From positions 38,969 through 84,395 of the forward strand of contig JAHDYM010000002.1 in NCBI GenBank assembly GCA_023383705.1: DNA of 45,427 bases, read 5' to 3'. A program made the translations under genes and the position numbers. Origin of the DNA: Gammaproteobacteria bacterium. GTDB lineage: Bacteria > Pseudomonadota > Gammaproteobacteria > Steroidobacterales > GCA-2729495. Below are positions 24,599 to 34,978 of this stretch, piece after piece; position 1 is the stretch's first letter; each line of letters opens with the position of its first letter. The notes under the pieces were generated by a model. The model ran no database searches and was not told the DNA's origin. It saw nothing but the letters and a program-made list of their open reading frames with translations.

Positions 24599-26071
24599 GT
24601 GAGCTTTGTCCGCGAACTCCTGAACCTGCTGACTTATGCCTTCGTGTTTGCATTTGTCGCCGGCGTGGTCGCCGTTGCGGTCATGTACGTGATCGACATC
24701 ACGCAGACGAAACACGCGATCCGGCGCAACTTTCCGGTCGTCGGCCGCTTCCGCTACATGTTCGAGAACCTGGGCGAATTCTTCCGCCAGTATTTCTTTG
24801 CGATGGACCGCGAAGAGTTGCCGTTCAATCGTGCCGAGCGTGCCTGGGCATACCGGGCTGCCAAGGGCGTGGACAGCACCGTTGCCTTCGGTTCGACCCG
24901 CGACCTGCGCCCCATCGGCACGCCGATCTTCGTCAATGCGCCATTCCCGGCGCTGGATGAAGAGATCCGGCAGCCTGCGGCCGTGACCATCGGTCCGTAT
25001 TGCCGGACGCCCTACACGACTGACCGGTTCTTCCATATTTCGGCGATGAGTTTTGGCGCGATCTCGCGGCCGGCCGTGCAGGCGCTTTCGCGCGGAGCGA
25101 AGGCGGCAGGCTGCTGGCTGAACACCGGGGAGGGCGGGCTTGCCCCCTGGCATCTCGAAGGCGGCGCGGACATCGTCTTCCAGATGGGTACCGCCAAGTA
25201 CGGTGTGCGCGACGCATCGAGCCGCCTGGATGATGAGCGCCTGCGCGCAGTGGCCGCGCATGCGCAAGTACGCATGATCGAGGTCAAGCTGAGCCAGGGC
25301 GCGAAGCCGGGCAAGGGCGGCATTCTTCCCGGTGACAAGGTGACCCCTGAAATCGCGGCGATTCGCGGCATCCCGGCCGGCCAGGATTCGCTCAGCCCGA
25401 ACCGCCATGTCGAGATCGGCAACAACAGCGAGCTGCTCGATTTCATTCACAGGGTGCGCGAAATCAGCGGCAAGCCGGTCGGTTTCAAGACGGTCATTGG
25501 CTCGACCGACTGGCTGGATGAGCTGTTTCAGGAGATCGGTCGCCGCGGCATCGAGAGTGCACCGGACTTCATTACCATCGATTCAGGCGATGGCGGGACC
25601 GGCGCGGCACCCATGGCGCTGATCGACAACGTGGGCCTGCCGATCCGCGAAAGCCTGCCGCTGGTGGCCGACCTGCTGCGCCGGCACGGACTGAAGGAGC
25701 GGACCCGCCTGATCGCCAGTGGCAAGCTGACCACGCCGGCCAACGTTGCGCTGGCGCTGTGTGCGGGTGCCGACTTCGTGACATCTGCCCGGGGCTTCAT
25801 GTTCGCGCTGGGCTGTATCCAGTCGCTCCATTGCAACAAGAACACCTGCCCGACGGGCATCACCACGCACGACGAGCGGCTGCAACGCGGCCTGGTGCCC
25901 GAAGACAAGGCACGGCGCGTGATGCGTTACCAGCAGAACATGGAAAAGGAGGTCAATGTGATCGCCCATTCCTGCGGCGTCGCCGAGGCGCGCCAGCTGC
26001 GGCGCCACCACTGCCGGATCGTGCAGGCGGACGGGCGTTCGGTTCCGATCAGCGAGATCTACCCCGCCTGA
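24599..26071 (+). CDS. Membrane-anchored FMN/3Fe-4S glutamate-synthase-like protein
   Basis: 490 residues matching only the central FMN domain of glutamate synthase large subunit, without the glutaminase or GXGXG domains. An N-terminal helix ([20 protein letters not shown]) anchors it in the membrane. The barrel shows [57 protein letters not shown], and three cysteines at 406, 412 and 417 (C-x5-C-x4-C in [16 protein letters not shown]), the 3Fe-4S ligand spacing of GltB. It should bind FMN and an Fe-S cluster, but with no ammonia-producing partner its reaction is unknown. GTG at 24599 follows AAGGGGG. Third gene of the methyltransferase-kinase unit. Confidence 0.87.
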   Translation: MSFVRELLNLLTYAFVFAFVAGVVAVAVMYVIDITQTKHAIRRNFPVVGRFRYMFENLGEFFRQYFFAMDREELPFNRAERAWAYRAAKGVDSTVAFGSTRDLRPIGTPIFVNAPFPALDEEIRQPAAVTIGPYCRTPYTTDRFFHISAMSFGAISRPAVQALSRGAKAAGCWLNTGEGGLAPWHLEGGADIVFQMGTAKYGVRDASSRLDDERLRAVAAHAQVRMIEVKLSQGAKPGKGGILPGDKVTPEIAAIRGIPAGQDSLSPNRHVEIGNNSELLDFIHRVREISGKPVGFKTVIGSTDWLDELFQEIGRRGIESAPDFITIDSGDGGTGAAPMALIDNVGLPIRESLPLVADLLRRHGLKERTRLIASGKLTTPANVALALCAGADFVTSARGFMFALGCIQSLHCNKNTCPTGITTHDERLQRGLVPEDKARRVMRYQQNMEKEVNVIAHSCGVAEARQLRRHHCRIVQADGRSVPISEIYPA

Positions 26072-26072
26072 G

Positions 26073-26088
26073 CAGGCCGGCGGGCCTG
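26073..26088. terminator. GC-rich hairpin between convergent genes
   Basis: CAGGCC (26073-26078), loop GGCG, GGCCTG (26083-26088), between the FMN-protein stop and the rpoD stop. No T-run follows on either strand, so termination strength is doubtful. Confidence 0.3.
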
Positions 26089-26104
26089 CCCGGGCGGGTG
26101 TGGT

Positions 26105-27976
<1,872 letters not shown>

Positions 27977-28010
27977 TCAGAAGCCCTCATCGTGGAAGTA
28001 AAAACGCGCC

Positions 28011-28039
28011 ATTATACGGAACACCGACCGCTGGCCCAA
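28011..28039 (-). promoter_or_regulatory. Sigma-70 promoter in front of rpoD
   Basis: Minus strand: -35 TTGGGC (28039-28034), 17-base spacer, perfect -10 TATAAT (28016-28011). The implied start near 28003 leaves a short leader of about 27 bases before the GTG at 27976. It lies in the 158-base gap after dnaG, so rpoD can be expressed independently of the upstream operon promoter. Confidence 0.65.
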
Positions 28040-28134
28040 GGCAAAATTCCGGGACAAAAGCAGTCGGTTGCCAACCCATGGGTGGACTTGTCGGTTGCCG
28101 TGCAAAATCCTTGAGAACGCAATGCGTCAAAAGC

Positions 28135-29967
28135 TCAGGAATCAGGGCGTTGGCGGGCCATTCCATGGCTGGCGGCAACGGTTCGTTGGAGCTCTGCGAG
28201 CCGTGTTAGTTCCTCGCTGGACAGCGTCCGCTGGCCGGCTTCATGCAGGAGCGCGGCCAGTTCCTGTTGTGCTGCAGCGACCACCAGACGTTCCAGGCAG
28301 TGGCCAAATTCCGTCCCTGCGTCTTCCGCGCCGATCAATTGTTCCTCGGTGAGCAGTTGTGCCAGGTGTGGCAGCTCATTCCGGCCCCGGAAGCGCTCGA
28401 GCAGCGCGGCCGTGCCCACGCCAGACCTGCTGCGGGCCAGATCGTGCAGTTCGCAGAGCAGATCGACGCCGCGCAGCCCGGCTGAGCGCAGGCTGTCCGG
28501 CAAGGGGATCTGGCCGACCACATCCGGATAGTGCAGCAGCAGGCTGATGGCCTGGCGGCTGAGTGAACCTCTGCGGTCCGCTGCCGCATTCCGGTCAGTT
28601 GGCGGTCGCATACCGGGGAGAAGTGGTTTCTGTTCGCGGGGCCGGGACTGGGGCTGGGACTGGGCTTGCCCCTGGCCCTGAGCCTGGGTACCACCGCCCG
28701 TCATCAGTTCAGCCAGTCGGTCGCGGGGCAGGCCGACACAGCGCGCAAGTTCCCCGGTCAGCAGTTCGCGATAGACGCCCTCGGGCAACTGCGCAAGCAG
28801 CGGTTTCGCCAGTGCGGTGAGGCGCGCCTTGTCTGCCAGGTTGTCGAGGTCGAGGTCGCGACTCAGTGAATCGAGCATGAACTGCGACAGCGGAACGCTG
28901 CTGCCGATACGTTCCGCAAATGCCTTTGCACCTTCGCGCCGTACCAGTGAGTCCGGATCCTCGTTGTCCGGTAAAAGCAGGAAGCGGATCTGTCGCCCGT
29001 CCTGCAAAAGCGGCAGGCTGGTCTGCAGCGCACGCCAGGCGGCATCGCGGCCGGCACGGTCGCCGTCAAAACAGAAGACGATTTCACCGGCCACTCCGAA
29101 CAGGCGCCGCAGGTGTTCGCCGGTCGTCGCTGTGCCGAGTGTGCCGACAGCGTTATGGATGCCGTGCGCCGCCAGCATCACCACGTCCATGTATCCCTCG
29201 ACCACGAGAATCCGCTCGAGTTTCCGTTCAGCCCGCCGTGCCTCGTACAGGCCATAGAGTTCACGGCCCTTGTGGAACAGCGGGGTTTCGGGCGAGTTCA
29301 GGTACTTGGGTTCACCGCTGGCGATGATTCGTCCGCCAAAGGCGATGACCCGGCCCCGGGTATCGCGGATCGGGAACATGATCCGGTCCCGGAAGCGGTC
29401 ATAGAAGCCGCCCGTATCGCGTGCGATCACCAGTCCTGCGGCCAGCAGGCTTTGCCTCGCGGCTTCAGTGGTGCCGAGGTTGGCCAGCAGCGTGTCCCAG
29501 CCCGCAGGTGCGTAGCCGATGCCGAATTCCCTGGCGGTCTCGCCGTCGAGGCCGCGTGCCTTGAGGTAATCGACTGCTGCCGGATGGTCGCGCAGGGCTT
29601 GCCGGTAGATGTTGGCGGCCTTCTCGAGCATTGCGAGCAGTGGCTCGGTGGAGGGCCGGTCACTGTCGGTGTGGGGGACTTCCACGCCGACGCTGCGCGC
29701 AAGCTCTTCGACGGCTACCGGGAAGTCGAGGCGTTCGAACTCCATCAGGAAGCCGAGTGCCGTGCCATGTGCGCCACAGCCGAAGCAGTGATAGAAACCC
29801 TTCTGCGGGCTGACCCAGAACGATGGGGTCTTTTCGCTGTGGAACGGACAGCGTGCCTTGTATTCGCGGCCGGCCTTGGTGAGCGGAACGCGTGAGCCGA
29901 CGACCTCGACGATGTCGGCCCGCTGCACCAGGTCGTCGATGAAGTCCTGCGGAATTCGCCCACTCAC
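28135..29967 (-). CDS. dnaG: DNA primase DnaG
   Basis: Synthesises RNA primers at the replication fork and works with DnaB helicase. 610 residues: N-terminal zinc-binding domain with CPFHSEKTPSFWV and HCFGCGAHG (three Cys and one His ligand, about residues 40-65), TOPRIM core with VVEGYMDVVMLA and FCFDGDRAGRDAAWRAL, and a C-terminal helicase-binding domain. Between core and C-domain is a Gln-rich low-complexity linker (GTQAQGQGQAQSQPQSRP), encoded by imperfect short repeats. Start GTG at 29967 gives SGRIPQDFID, which aligns with the E. coli N-terminus; no ATG is available there. Gap to yqeY is 44 bases. Confidence 0.97.
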   Translation of the reverse strand: MSGRIPQDFIDDLVQRADIVEVVGSRVPLTKAGREYKARCPFHSEKTPSFWVSPQKGFYHCFGCGAHGTALGFLMEFERLDFPVAVEELARSVGVEVPHTDSDRPSTEPLLAMLEKAANIYRQALRDHPAAVDYLKARGLDGETAREFGIGYAPAGWDTLLANLGTTEAARQSLLAAGLVIARDTGGFYDRFRDRIMFPIRDTRGRVIAFGGRIIASGEPKYLNSPETPLFHKGRELYGLYEARRAERKLERILVVEGYMDVVMLAAHGIHNAVGTLGTATTGEHLRRLFGVAGEIVFCFDGDRAGRDAAWRALQTSLPLLQDGRQIRFLLLPDNEDPDSLVRREGAKAFAERIGSSVPLSQFMLDSLSRDLDLDNLADKARLTALAKPLLAQLPEGVYRELLTGELARCVGLPRDRLAELMTGGGTQAQGQGQAQSQPQSRPREQKPLLPGMRPPTDRNAAADRRGSLSRQAISLLLHYPDVVGQIPLPDSLRSAGLRGVDLLCELHDLARSRSGVGTAALLERFRGRNELPHLAQLLTEEQLIGAEDAGTEFGHCLERLVVAAAQQELAALLHEAGQRTLSSEELTRLAELQRTVAASHGMARQRPDS

Positions 29968-30011
29968 GATGGAGATCCGGTCCCTTGCCGGTCAGCGGAC
30001 CGGCAGCCTGT

Positions 30012-30464
30012 CTACTTGCCGGAGAGGCGGGCTTTTACACGCTCACCGATGGTGCTGAAGTCGGCACGGCCCTGGGCGCGCTCGCGCAGTGCAGCCATGA
30101 CCCGGCCCATGTCCTTCATGCTGGTCGCAGCGCTGCTCGTGATGACTTCGTCGATCAGCGCCTCGAGTTCGTCGGCGGACAGGGCGCTCGGCAGCCATGC
30201 CTGGAGCACGGCGATCTCGGCGTTTTCCCTGTCGGCCAGGTCAGCCCGGCCCCCGGCAGTGAACTGGGTGGCCGATTCGCGTCGCTGCTTGATCTGCTTC
30301 TCGAGGATCTGCAGCACGGCTGCATCGGTGGTGTCGGTACGTTCATCGACCTCGCGCTGCTTGATTGCCGCGAGCAGCATCCGGATGACCGACAGCCGGT
30401 CCTTGTCGCCGGCCCGCATCGCGGACTTCATGTCTTCCTGGATCTGTGCCTTGAGCAGCGACAC
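30012..30464 (-). CDS. yqeY: GatB/YqeY domain protein
   Basis: 150-residue all-helical protein related to the tail of the GatB amidotransferase subunit. It starts SLLKAQIQEDMKSAMRAGDK and has RLSVIRMLLAAIKQREVDER, then a second helical bundle ending in KDMGRVMAALRERAQGRADF. The GatB tail domain contacts tRNA, so tRNA-related activity has been suggested, but the role of the stand-alone protein is not established. It sits between rpsU and dnaG, a common position in proteobacteria. GTG at 30464 has AGGGG eight bases upstream. Confidence 0.93.
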   Translation of the reverse strand: MSLLKAQIQEDMKSAMRAGDKDRLSVIRMLLAAIKQREVDERTDTTDAAVLQILEKQIKQRRESATQFTAGGRADLADRENAEIAVLQAWLPSALSADELEALIDEVITSSAATSMKDMGRVMAALRERAQGRADFSTIGERVKARLSGK

Positions 30465-30555
30465 GGTCAGTTCCCCTCTGTGCAGCGGCCGGGAAGCCCG
30501 GCCGGACGACGCGGCACCCCGCGGCAGTGGTACCCGGGGTGTTCAGCCTGGCCGC

Positions 30556-30598
30556 AAAAAAGCCGGTCTTCCGTCGCGCAAGCAACCGCGCGGCCGGC
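30556..30598 (-). terminator. Terminator/attenuator after rpsU
   Basis: Minus strand: outer arms GCCGG and CCGGC with inner arms CCGCGCG and CGCG-A-CGG separated by a GTTGCTTG loop, followed by six Ts. It lies seven bases past the rpsU stop. In E. coli a partial terminator between rpsU and dnaG keeps primase and sigma factor below ribosomal protein levels; this hairpin is placed to do the same. Confidence 0.8.
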
Positions 30599-30604
30599 GG
30601 AGAC

Positions 30605-30820
30605 TCAGTAGAGGCGGACTCGCCGGCTGGTTTCGCGGGCGCTTTTCTTCTGTTGGCGCTTGACGGCTGCAGCCTTTTTGCGTTTACGTTCCTGCGTGGG
30701 CTTTTCGTAGAATTCCCGGCGACGAAGTTCGGTCAGAACCCCCGCCTTTTCGCAAGCGCGCTTGAAACGCCGGAGGGCGGCGTCAAAATGCTCGTTTTCT
30801 CGTACTCGAACGCCGGGCAA
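30605..30820 (-). CDS. rpsU: Ribosomal protein S21, TTG start
   Basis: 71-residue small-subunit protein that helps 16S rRNA pair with the Shine-Dalgarno sequence. [40 protein letters not shown], a lysine-rich stretch and the end RRVRLY cover the whole family and give its usual length exactly. The start is TTG at 30820, with AAGGA eight bases upstream and no ATG or GTG nearby in frame; the longer upstream frame runs across the promoter. First gene of the macromolecular synthesis operon, followed by a terminator/attenuator, and divergent from tsaD. Confidence 0.96.
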   Translation of the reverse strand: MPGVRVRENEHFDAALRRFKRACEKAGVLTELRRREFYEKPTQERKRKKAAAVKRQQKKSARETSRRVRLY

Positions 30821-30922
30821 GGTCGTGATCCTTAAATTTTTTGGTCCGACGCCCAGTGGCGGCGGCCCAGTTGTTGCTGGATGGGCAAGGGAATCCGGCT
30901 CTTTGGGCCGGACGAACCCAAA

Positions 30923-30951
30923 AATATAGCCACTCAGACAGCTTTTTGCAA
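30923..30951 (-). promoter_or_regulatory. Sigma-70 promoter of rpsU
   Basis: Minus strand: -35 TTGCAA (30951-30946), 17-base spacer, -10 TATATT (30928-30923). Four of six consensus bases match in each box and the spacing is ideal. The start would be near 30916, leaving a leader of about 95 bases before the TTG at 30820. It lies in the 169-base divergent gap with tsaD, for which no equally good promoter is visible. Confidence 0.7.
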
Positions 30952-30989
30952 AATATTCCCACCGGATGACTGGATTGAAGCCTGGACAG

Positions 30990-32018
30990 ATGATCATTCT
31001 CGGCCTGGAAACCAGCTGTGACGAGACGGCAGCGGCCATCTATGACTCGGGATCCGGCCTGCGCGGCCATTGCCTGTTCAGTCAGGTGGAGACGCATGCG
31101 CCCTTTGGCGGCGTGGTTCCGGAGCTTGCCTCGCGTGACCACATCCGCAAGTTGATGCCGCTGGTTGAGGCTGTGTTCGAGCAATCCGGGGTCCAGCCAC
31201 GCGAACTGGCCGGGGTGGCCTATACGGCCGGTCCGGGGCTGGTGGGCGCCCTGCTGGTTGGTGCCACGGCGGGCGTTGGACTTGCGCTCGGCTGGGGCAT
31301 ACCGGCGATTCCGGTCCACCACATGGAGGCCCATCTGCTCGCTGCCCTGCTCGAGCCTGATCCGCCGCAATTCCCTTTTGTTGCCTTGCTGGTATCGGGT
31401 GGTCACACCCTGCTGGTCGAGGTGCAGGGCCTTGGGATATACCGCATCCTTGGCGAGACCCTCGATGATGCGGCCGGCGAGGCCTTCGACAAGGGCGCCA
31501 AGCTGCTGGGCCTGCCTTACCCGGGTGGCCCGCAACTGGCGCAGCTTGCCGACCAGGGGCGGCCTGGGCGATATGCGCTGCCGCGGCCGATGCGCAACCA
31601 GCCGGGCCTGGATTTCAGTTTCAGCGGACTGAAGACGGCCCTGGCGCTGCAGGTACGGGGCAAGGGCGGTGTTGCCGGCCTGACCGAAGCTGACCGGGCC
31701 GATCTCGCAAACGCCTACCAGGAAGCCATCGTCGATACGCTGGTTGCCAGGTCATGCCGCGCGATTGCCTCGACAGGCCATACGCGCCTGGTGATTGCCG
31801 GCGGCGTGGGCGCGAACCGCCTGCTGCGCGAGCGACTTGCAGACGGGCTGTCGCGACATGGCGCCACTGTTTACTATCCGCGCATCGGGTTTTGTACCGA
31901 CAATGCCGCCATGATCGCCTTCACCGGTTGCCTGCGCCTGGCGGCATCGCCCGATGCGTTCCAGGACTTGCAGGTTGCTGCCCGTCCACGCTGGCCACTG
32001 GAAGAACTGCGGCCCTGA
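30990..32018 (+). CDS. tsaD: tRNA N6-adenosine threonylcarbamoyltransferase TsaD
   Basis: Transfers the threonylcarbamoyl group to A37 of ANN-decoding tRNAs (t6A), with TsaB, TsaE and TsaC. 342 residues, normal for the family. ASKHA fold: [32 protein letters not shown], metal ligands in [22 protein letters not shown], and [20 protein letters not shown]; the last ligand is in [14 protein letters not shown] used ATG at 30990, which begins at the conserved strand; an ATG at 30966 would add eight residues. Divergent from rpsU, the usual gammaproteobacterial neighbour, and followed by folB after 25 bases. Confidence 0.96.
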   Translation: MIILGLETSCDETAAAIYDSGSGLRGHCLFSQVETHAPFGGVVPELASRDHIRKLMPLVEAVFEQSGVQPRELAGVAYTAGPGLVGALLVGATAGVGLALGWGIPAIPVHHMEAHLLAALLEPDPPQFPFVALLVSGGHTLLVEVQGLGIYRILGETLDDAAGEAFDKGAKLLGLPYPGGPQLAQLADQGRPGRYALPRPMRNQPGLDFSFSGLKTALALQVRGKGGVAGLTEADRADLANAYQEAIVDTLVARSCRAIASTGHTRLVIAGGVGANRLLRERLADGLSRHGATVYYPRIGFCTDNAAMIAFTGCLRLAASPDAFQDLQVAARPRWPLEELRP

Positions 32019-32043
32019 ACTGGCCGCCAGTCACGGAAGAATG

Positions 32044-32400
32044 ATGGATACGATTTTTCTGCGCGACCTGCGCATCCGCACCATCGTCGGTATCTGGGAA
32101 TGGGAGCGGCGCATGCCGCAGATCGTGAGCATCGACCTGGATATGGGTACCGATATCCGGCGTGCCGCGCGCAGCGACCAGATCGGGGACACGCTTGACT
32201 ACAAGGCGGTGACCCGTAGGGTGCGGGCGCTGGTTACCGACTCCGGTTTCCAGCTGATCGAGACGATGGCAGAGCAGATTGCCGCACTCATCCTCGACGA
32301 GTTCCATGTGCCATGGGTGCGGGTCGCTGTACACAAGCCCGGGGCCATTCGCGGCTCGCGCGATGTCGGGGTCGTCATAGAGCGCGGCTCGCGCGAGTGA
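32044..32400 (+). CDS. folB: Dihydroneopterin aldolase FolB
   Basis: Cleaves 7,8-dihydroneopterin to 6-hydroxymethyl-dihydropterin and glycolaldehyde in folate synthesis. 118 residues: DTIFLRDLRIRTIVGIWEWE, DLDMGTDIRRAARSD, DTLDYKAVTRRVRALVT with the Asp-Tyr pair, QLIETMAEQIAALIL with the conserved Glu, and a C-terminal VHKPGAIRGSRDVGV with the catalytic Lys. Two ATGs are in tandem at 32041 and 32044; the second is better spaced from GGAAG. Folic-acid neighbour folK begins 10 bases after its stop. Confidence 0.93.
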   Translation: MDTIFLRDLRIRTIVGIWEWERRMPQIVSIDLDMGTDIRRAARSDQIGDTLDYKAVTRRVRALVTDSGFQLIETMAEQIAALILDEFHVPWVRVAVHKPGAIRGSRDVGVVIERGSRE

Positions 32401-32410
32401 GCGTGCCAGA

Positions 32411-32923
32411 GTGAGCGTGTCAGCGCCGTCCCCGGTCGATGTCTATGTCAGTGTCGGCAGCAACGTCGCGCCGGCAGAGAACCTGCGTCTCGCCCTTGCC
32501 GGGCTGCGCAAGCGGTTTGGCGAGCTGGAGGTGTCGTCGGTGTACCGCAACCCGGCGGTCGGTTTTGAAGGCGATGATTTCCTGAATCTCGTGCTGCGCT
32601 TCCGGACGGCAGAATCCCCGGCCGCCATCATTGCGGAACTGGAACGCCTGCATGTACTCGCGGGCCGGGTACGCGGCCCTGATCCCTTCTCCTCGCGCAC
32701 CCTGGATCTCGACCTCCTGCTGTACGGTGATGCTGTCCTGCCTGATCCGGCCATCCGCGTGCCGCGCGAGGACATCAGGAAATATGCCTTTGTGCTCGGC
32801 CCGCTGGCCGAGCTTGCGCCCGAACTCCGCCATCCCGTGACAGGGGAGACGATGGCCGCGCTGTGGGCGGGGTTCGACCAGGCAGGCCATCAGCTGCAGC
32901 GGGTCCCCGCCCCCTTCTCCTGA
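32411..32923 (+). CDS. folK: Hydroxymethyldihydropterin pyrophosphokinase FolK
   Basis: Transfers pyrophosphate from ATP to 6-hydroxymethyl-dihydropterin, the step after FolB. 170 residues: VYVSVGSNVAPAENLRLAL, VYRNPAVGFEGDDFLNLVL, then the active-site block GPDPFSSRTLDLDLLLYGD, which has the RTLDLDLL metal/ATP signature, and PREDIRKYAFVLGPLAELAP. The start is GTG at 32411. Its stop is 23 bases from the stop of the convergent pteridine reductase, so three pterin genes meet here. Confidence 0.94.
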   Translation: MSVSAPSPVDVYVSVGSNVAPAENLRLALAGLRKRFGELEVSSVYRNPAVGFEGDDFLNLVLRFRTAESPAAIIAELERLHVLAGRVRGPDPFSSRTLDLDLLLYGDAVLPDPAIRVPREDIRKYAFVLGPLAELAPELRHPVTGETMAALWAGFDQAGHQLQRVPAPFS

Positions 32924-32946
32924 GCGGGGCGCGCGGGATTGCGGGC

Positions 32947-33729
32947 TTACCAGCCTGCGCTGCGGCCGCCGTCCACGGCAATGACCTGGCCCGTGACATA
33001 GCTGGCGTCGCGTACCAGATACAGCACGCAGCCGGCGATGTCAGCGGGTTCGCCGACGCGCTTCAGCGGGATCTGGCGCAGCACGGTGTCGCGCATCTGG
33101 TCTGACACGCCGCCATCCGGCCAGAGGATCGCGCCGGGCGCCACACCGTTTACCCGGATGTCCGGCGCAAGGTCGCGGGCCAGTGCACGGGTCAGAAAGG
33201 CGAGTCCGGCCTTCGCCGCGCCATAGGCCGTGTGGTCCCGGAGCGGGCGCATGGCGTGGATGTCGACGATGTTGATGATGACGCCACGCGTGGCCCTGAG
33301 TTGCGGCAGGGCCGCCTGGGCCAGGAACAGCGGTGCCTTGAGGTTGGTGCCGATCAGGTCGGTCCACTGCTCCTCGGTGACCGATGCCAGCGGCGTGGGG
33401 TAGAAACTCGAGGCGTTGTTGACCAGGATGTCGAGCCGGCCTGCGTGGGCCGTGACGGCATCGACGAGGCCACGCAGCTGGCCGGTGTCCACCAGGTCGG
33501 CCTGCACGGTCAGCGCCGAGTCGGGGCGACGCTCATTGAGTTGCTGCGCCAGTTGCAGGGCCGGGCCGCTCGAGCCACGGTAATGGATCGCGACCCCCGC
33601 ACCCTGCGCGTGCAGGGTAGTGGCGATCTCCGCACCCACACGGCGTGCAGCGCCGGTGATCAGCGCCCACTTGCCTGCCAGCGAGGCAGTGCCGGTCATC
33701 GTGGTATCGCCTCTGGCTGTGTTGCTCAT
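32947..33729 (-). CDS. Pteridine reductase-like short-chain dehydrogenase
   Basis: 260-residue SDR that probably reduces dihydropterin or dihydrofolate with NADPH, supporting FolB/FolK across the way. It carries the cofactor motif TGAARRVGAEIA, the pteridine-reductase form TGxxxRxG instead of TGxxxGxG, then NNASSFYPTP, and the catalytic pair in YGAAKAG. The C-terminus ends VIAVDGGRSAGW. The start is unsure: ATG 33729 (used) or ATG 33699, both with modest ribosome-binding sites; the longer frame upstream overlaps the methyltransferase. It could be the FolM-type enzyme; I leave the symbol open. Confidence 0.85.
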   Translation of the reverse strand: MSNTARGDTTMTGTASLAGKWALITGAARRVGAEIATTLHAQGAGVAIHYRGSSGPALQLAQQLNERRPDSALTVQADLVDTGQLRGLVDAVTAHAGRLDILVNNASSFYPTPLASVTEEQWTDLIGTNLKAPLFLAQAALPQLRATRGVIINIVDIHAMRPLRDHTAYGAAKAGLAFLTRALARDLAPDIRVNGVAPGAILWPDGGVSDQMRDTVLRQIPLKRVGEPADIAGCVLYLVRDASYVTGQVIAVDGGRSAGW

Positions 33730-33791
33730 CGCGGCGGTGTTCCTGTATGCGCGTGCAGGCGTGTCAACCCGGGGCTTAAGATTACACCACC

Positions 33792-34964
33792 ATGCAAAGC
33801 AGATCCGAGCTGCCGCTTCCCGATGATTCCGCACTGGCGCACAGCCGCCGGGTTGTTGATCTGGTGCGTGCGCGCCTGGCCGCCAGCGGTGGCTGGATCA
33901 GTTTCGCCGACTACATGGACCTCGTGCTGTATGCGCCAGGCCTCGGTTACTACAGTGCGGGTGCGCAGAAGTTTGGCGCGGCGGGGGATTTCGTCACCGC
34001 ACCGGGGCTGGGCAGCATCTTCGCGCGCTGCCTGGCGCGTGTGGCCGGCGACACCCTCGAACAGATGGGCGGTGGCGTGGTGCTCGAGGTTGGTGGCGGT
34101 ACCGGCGCGCTCGCGGCCGACCTGCTCCAGGCCCTGCGCACGCGCCCGCCGCAACGCTACCTGTTGCTCGAGTTGAGTGCCGACCTGCGCGAACGGCAGC
34201 GGGCGAGGCTCGCGGCGCAGGTGCCGGAACTGCTCGACCGCGTGCAGTGGCTGGATCGCCTGCCGGACCGGCCACTGACCGGCGTGCTGATTGCCAATGA
34301 GGTGCTCGACGCATTGCCGGTCGAGCGCTTCACCATGCAGGCTGGAAAACCCCGCCAGCTTGGCGTAGGCCTGAGTGGCGAGGAACTCGCATGGTCTGCG
34401 GCAGATGCGTCGGCAGCGCTTGAAGCGGAGGTCCGGACCATCGAGCAGGATCTCGGCGCCCGCCTGCCCGATGGCTACAGCTCGGAGGTGTCGTTGCGCC
34501 AGCCGGCATGGTTCGGTGCGCTGGCGGCGACCCTTGGGCGGGGCCTCGCGCTGTTCATCGACTATGGCTATTCACGTCGCGAGTACTACCACCCGCAGCG
34601 TACCGGGGGTACGCTCGGTTGCCACTACCGGCATCACTGGCATGCCGATCCGTTTTTCCTGCCGGGCTTGCAGGACATCACCGCCTGGGTGGACTTCAGT
34701 GCGGCGGCACGTGCGGCCACGGCCGCCGGGCTGGACGTCGCCGCCTATACGACGCAGGCGCACTTCCTGCTCGCGACCGGCATCCTGCAGGAGATGGAAG
34801 CAGTGACTGAAGCCAGCCCGGCAAGGACGCAGGCGATGGCTGCGGAGTTGCGACAGTTGCTGATGCCGGGCGAAATGGGCGAGCGATTCAGGCTGCTGGC
34901 ACTGACACGTGACTTCGTGCCTGCCGGGGAACTGACGATGCGCGATATGCGCCCCGGACTCTGA
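33792..34964 (+). CDS. SAM-dependent methyltransferase, MidA/NDUFAF7 family
   Basis: 390-residue class I methyltransferase of the DUF185/COG1565 group. N-terminal ISFADYMDLVLYAPGLGYYS is diagnostic, followed by FGAAGDFVTAPGLGSIFARC, the SAM-binding VVLEVGGGTGALAADLL, LIANEVLDALPVERF, and LFIDYGYSRREYYHPQRTGG. The mitochondrial relative NDUFAF7 dimethylates an arginine of complex I subunit NDUFS2; the bacterial substrate is unknown and may or may not be NuoD. Divergent from the pteridine reductase (62 bases) and convergent with cca (14 bases). Confidence 0.9.
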   Translation: MQSRSELPLPDDSALAHSRRVVDLVRARLAASGGWISFADYMDLVLYAPGLGYYSAGAQKFGAAGDFVTAPGLGSIFARCLARVAGDTLEQMGGGVVLEVGGGTGALAADLLQALRTRPPQRYLLLELSADLRERQRARLAAQVPELLDRVQWLDRLPDRPLTGVLIANEVLDALPVERFTMQAGKPRQLGVGLSGEELAWSAADASAALEAEVRTIEQDLGARLPDGYSSEVSLRQPAWFGALAATLGRGLALFIDYGYSRREYYHPQRTGGTLGCHYRHHWHADPFFLPGLQDITAWVDFSAAARAATAAGLDVAAYTTQAHFLLATGILQEMEAVTEASPARTQAMAAELRQLLMPGEMGERFRLLALTRDFVPAGELTMRDMRPGL

Positions 34965-34978
34965 GTGAGCTGGCAGGG

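Noticed and set aside
28021-28178. Possible small gene between dnaG and rpoD
   Set aside because: The 63-codon frame lacks a ribosome-binding site and overlaps the rpoD promoter and the end of dnaG.
30821-31039. N-terminal extension of S21 to about 144 residues
   Set aside because: It runs through the promoter and the tsaD start; S21 is normally about 71 residues and TTG 30820 has a good ribosome-binding site.
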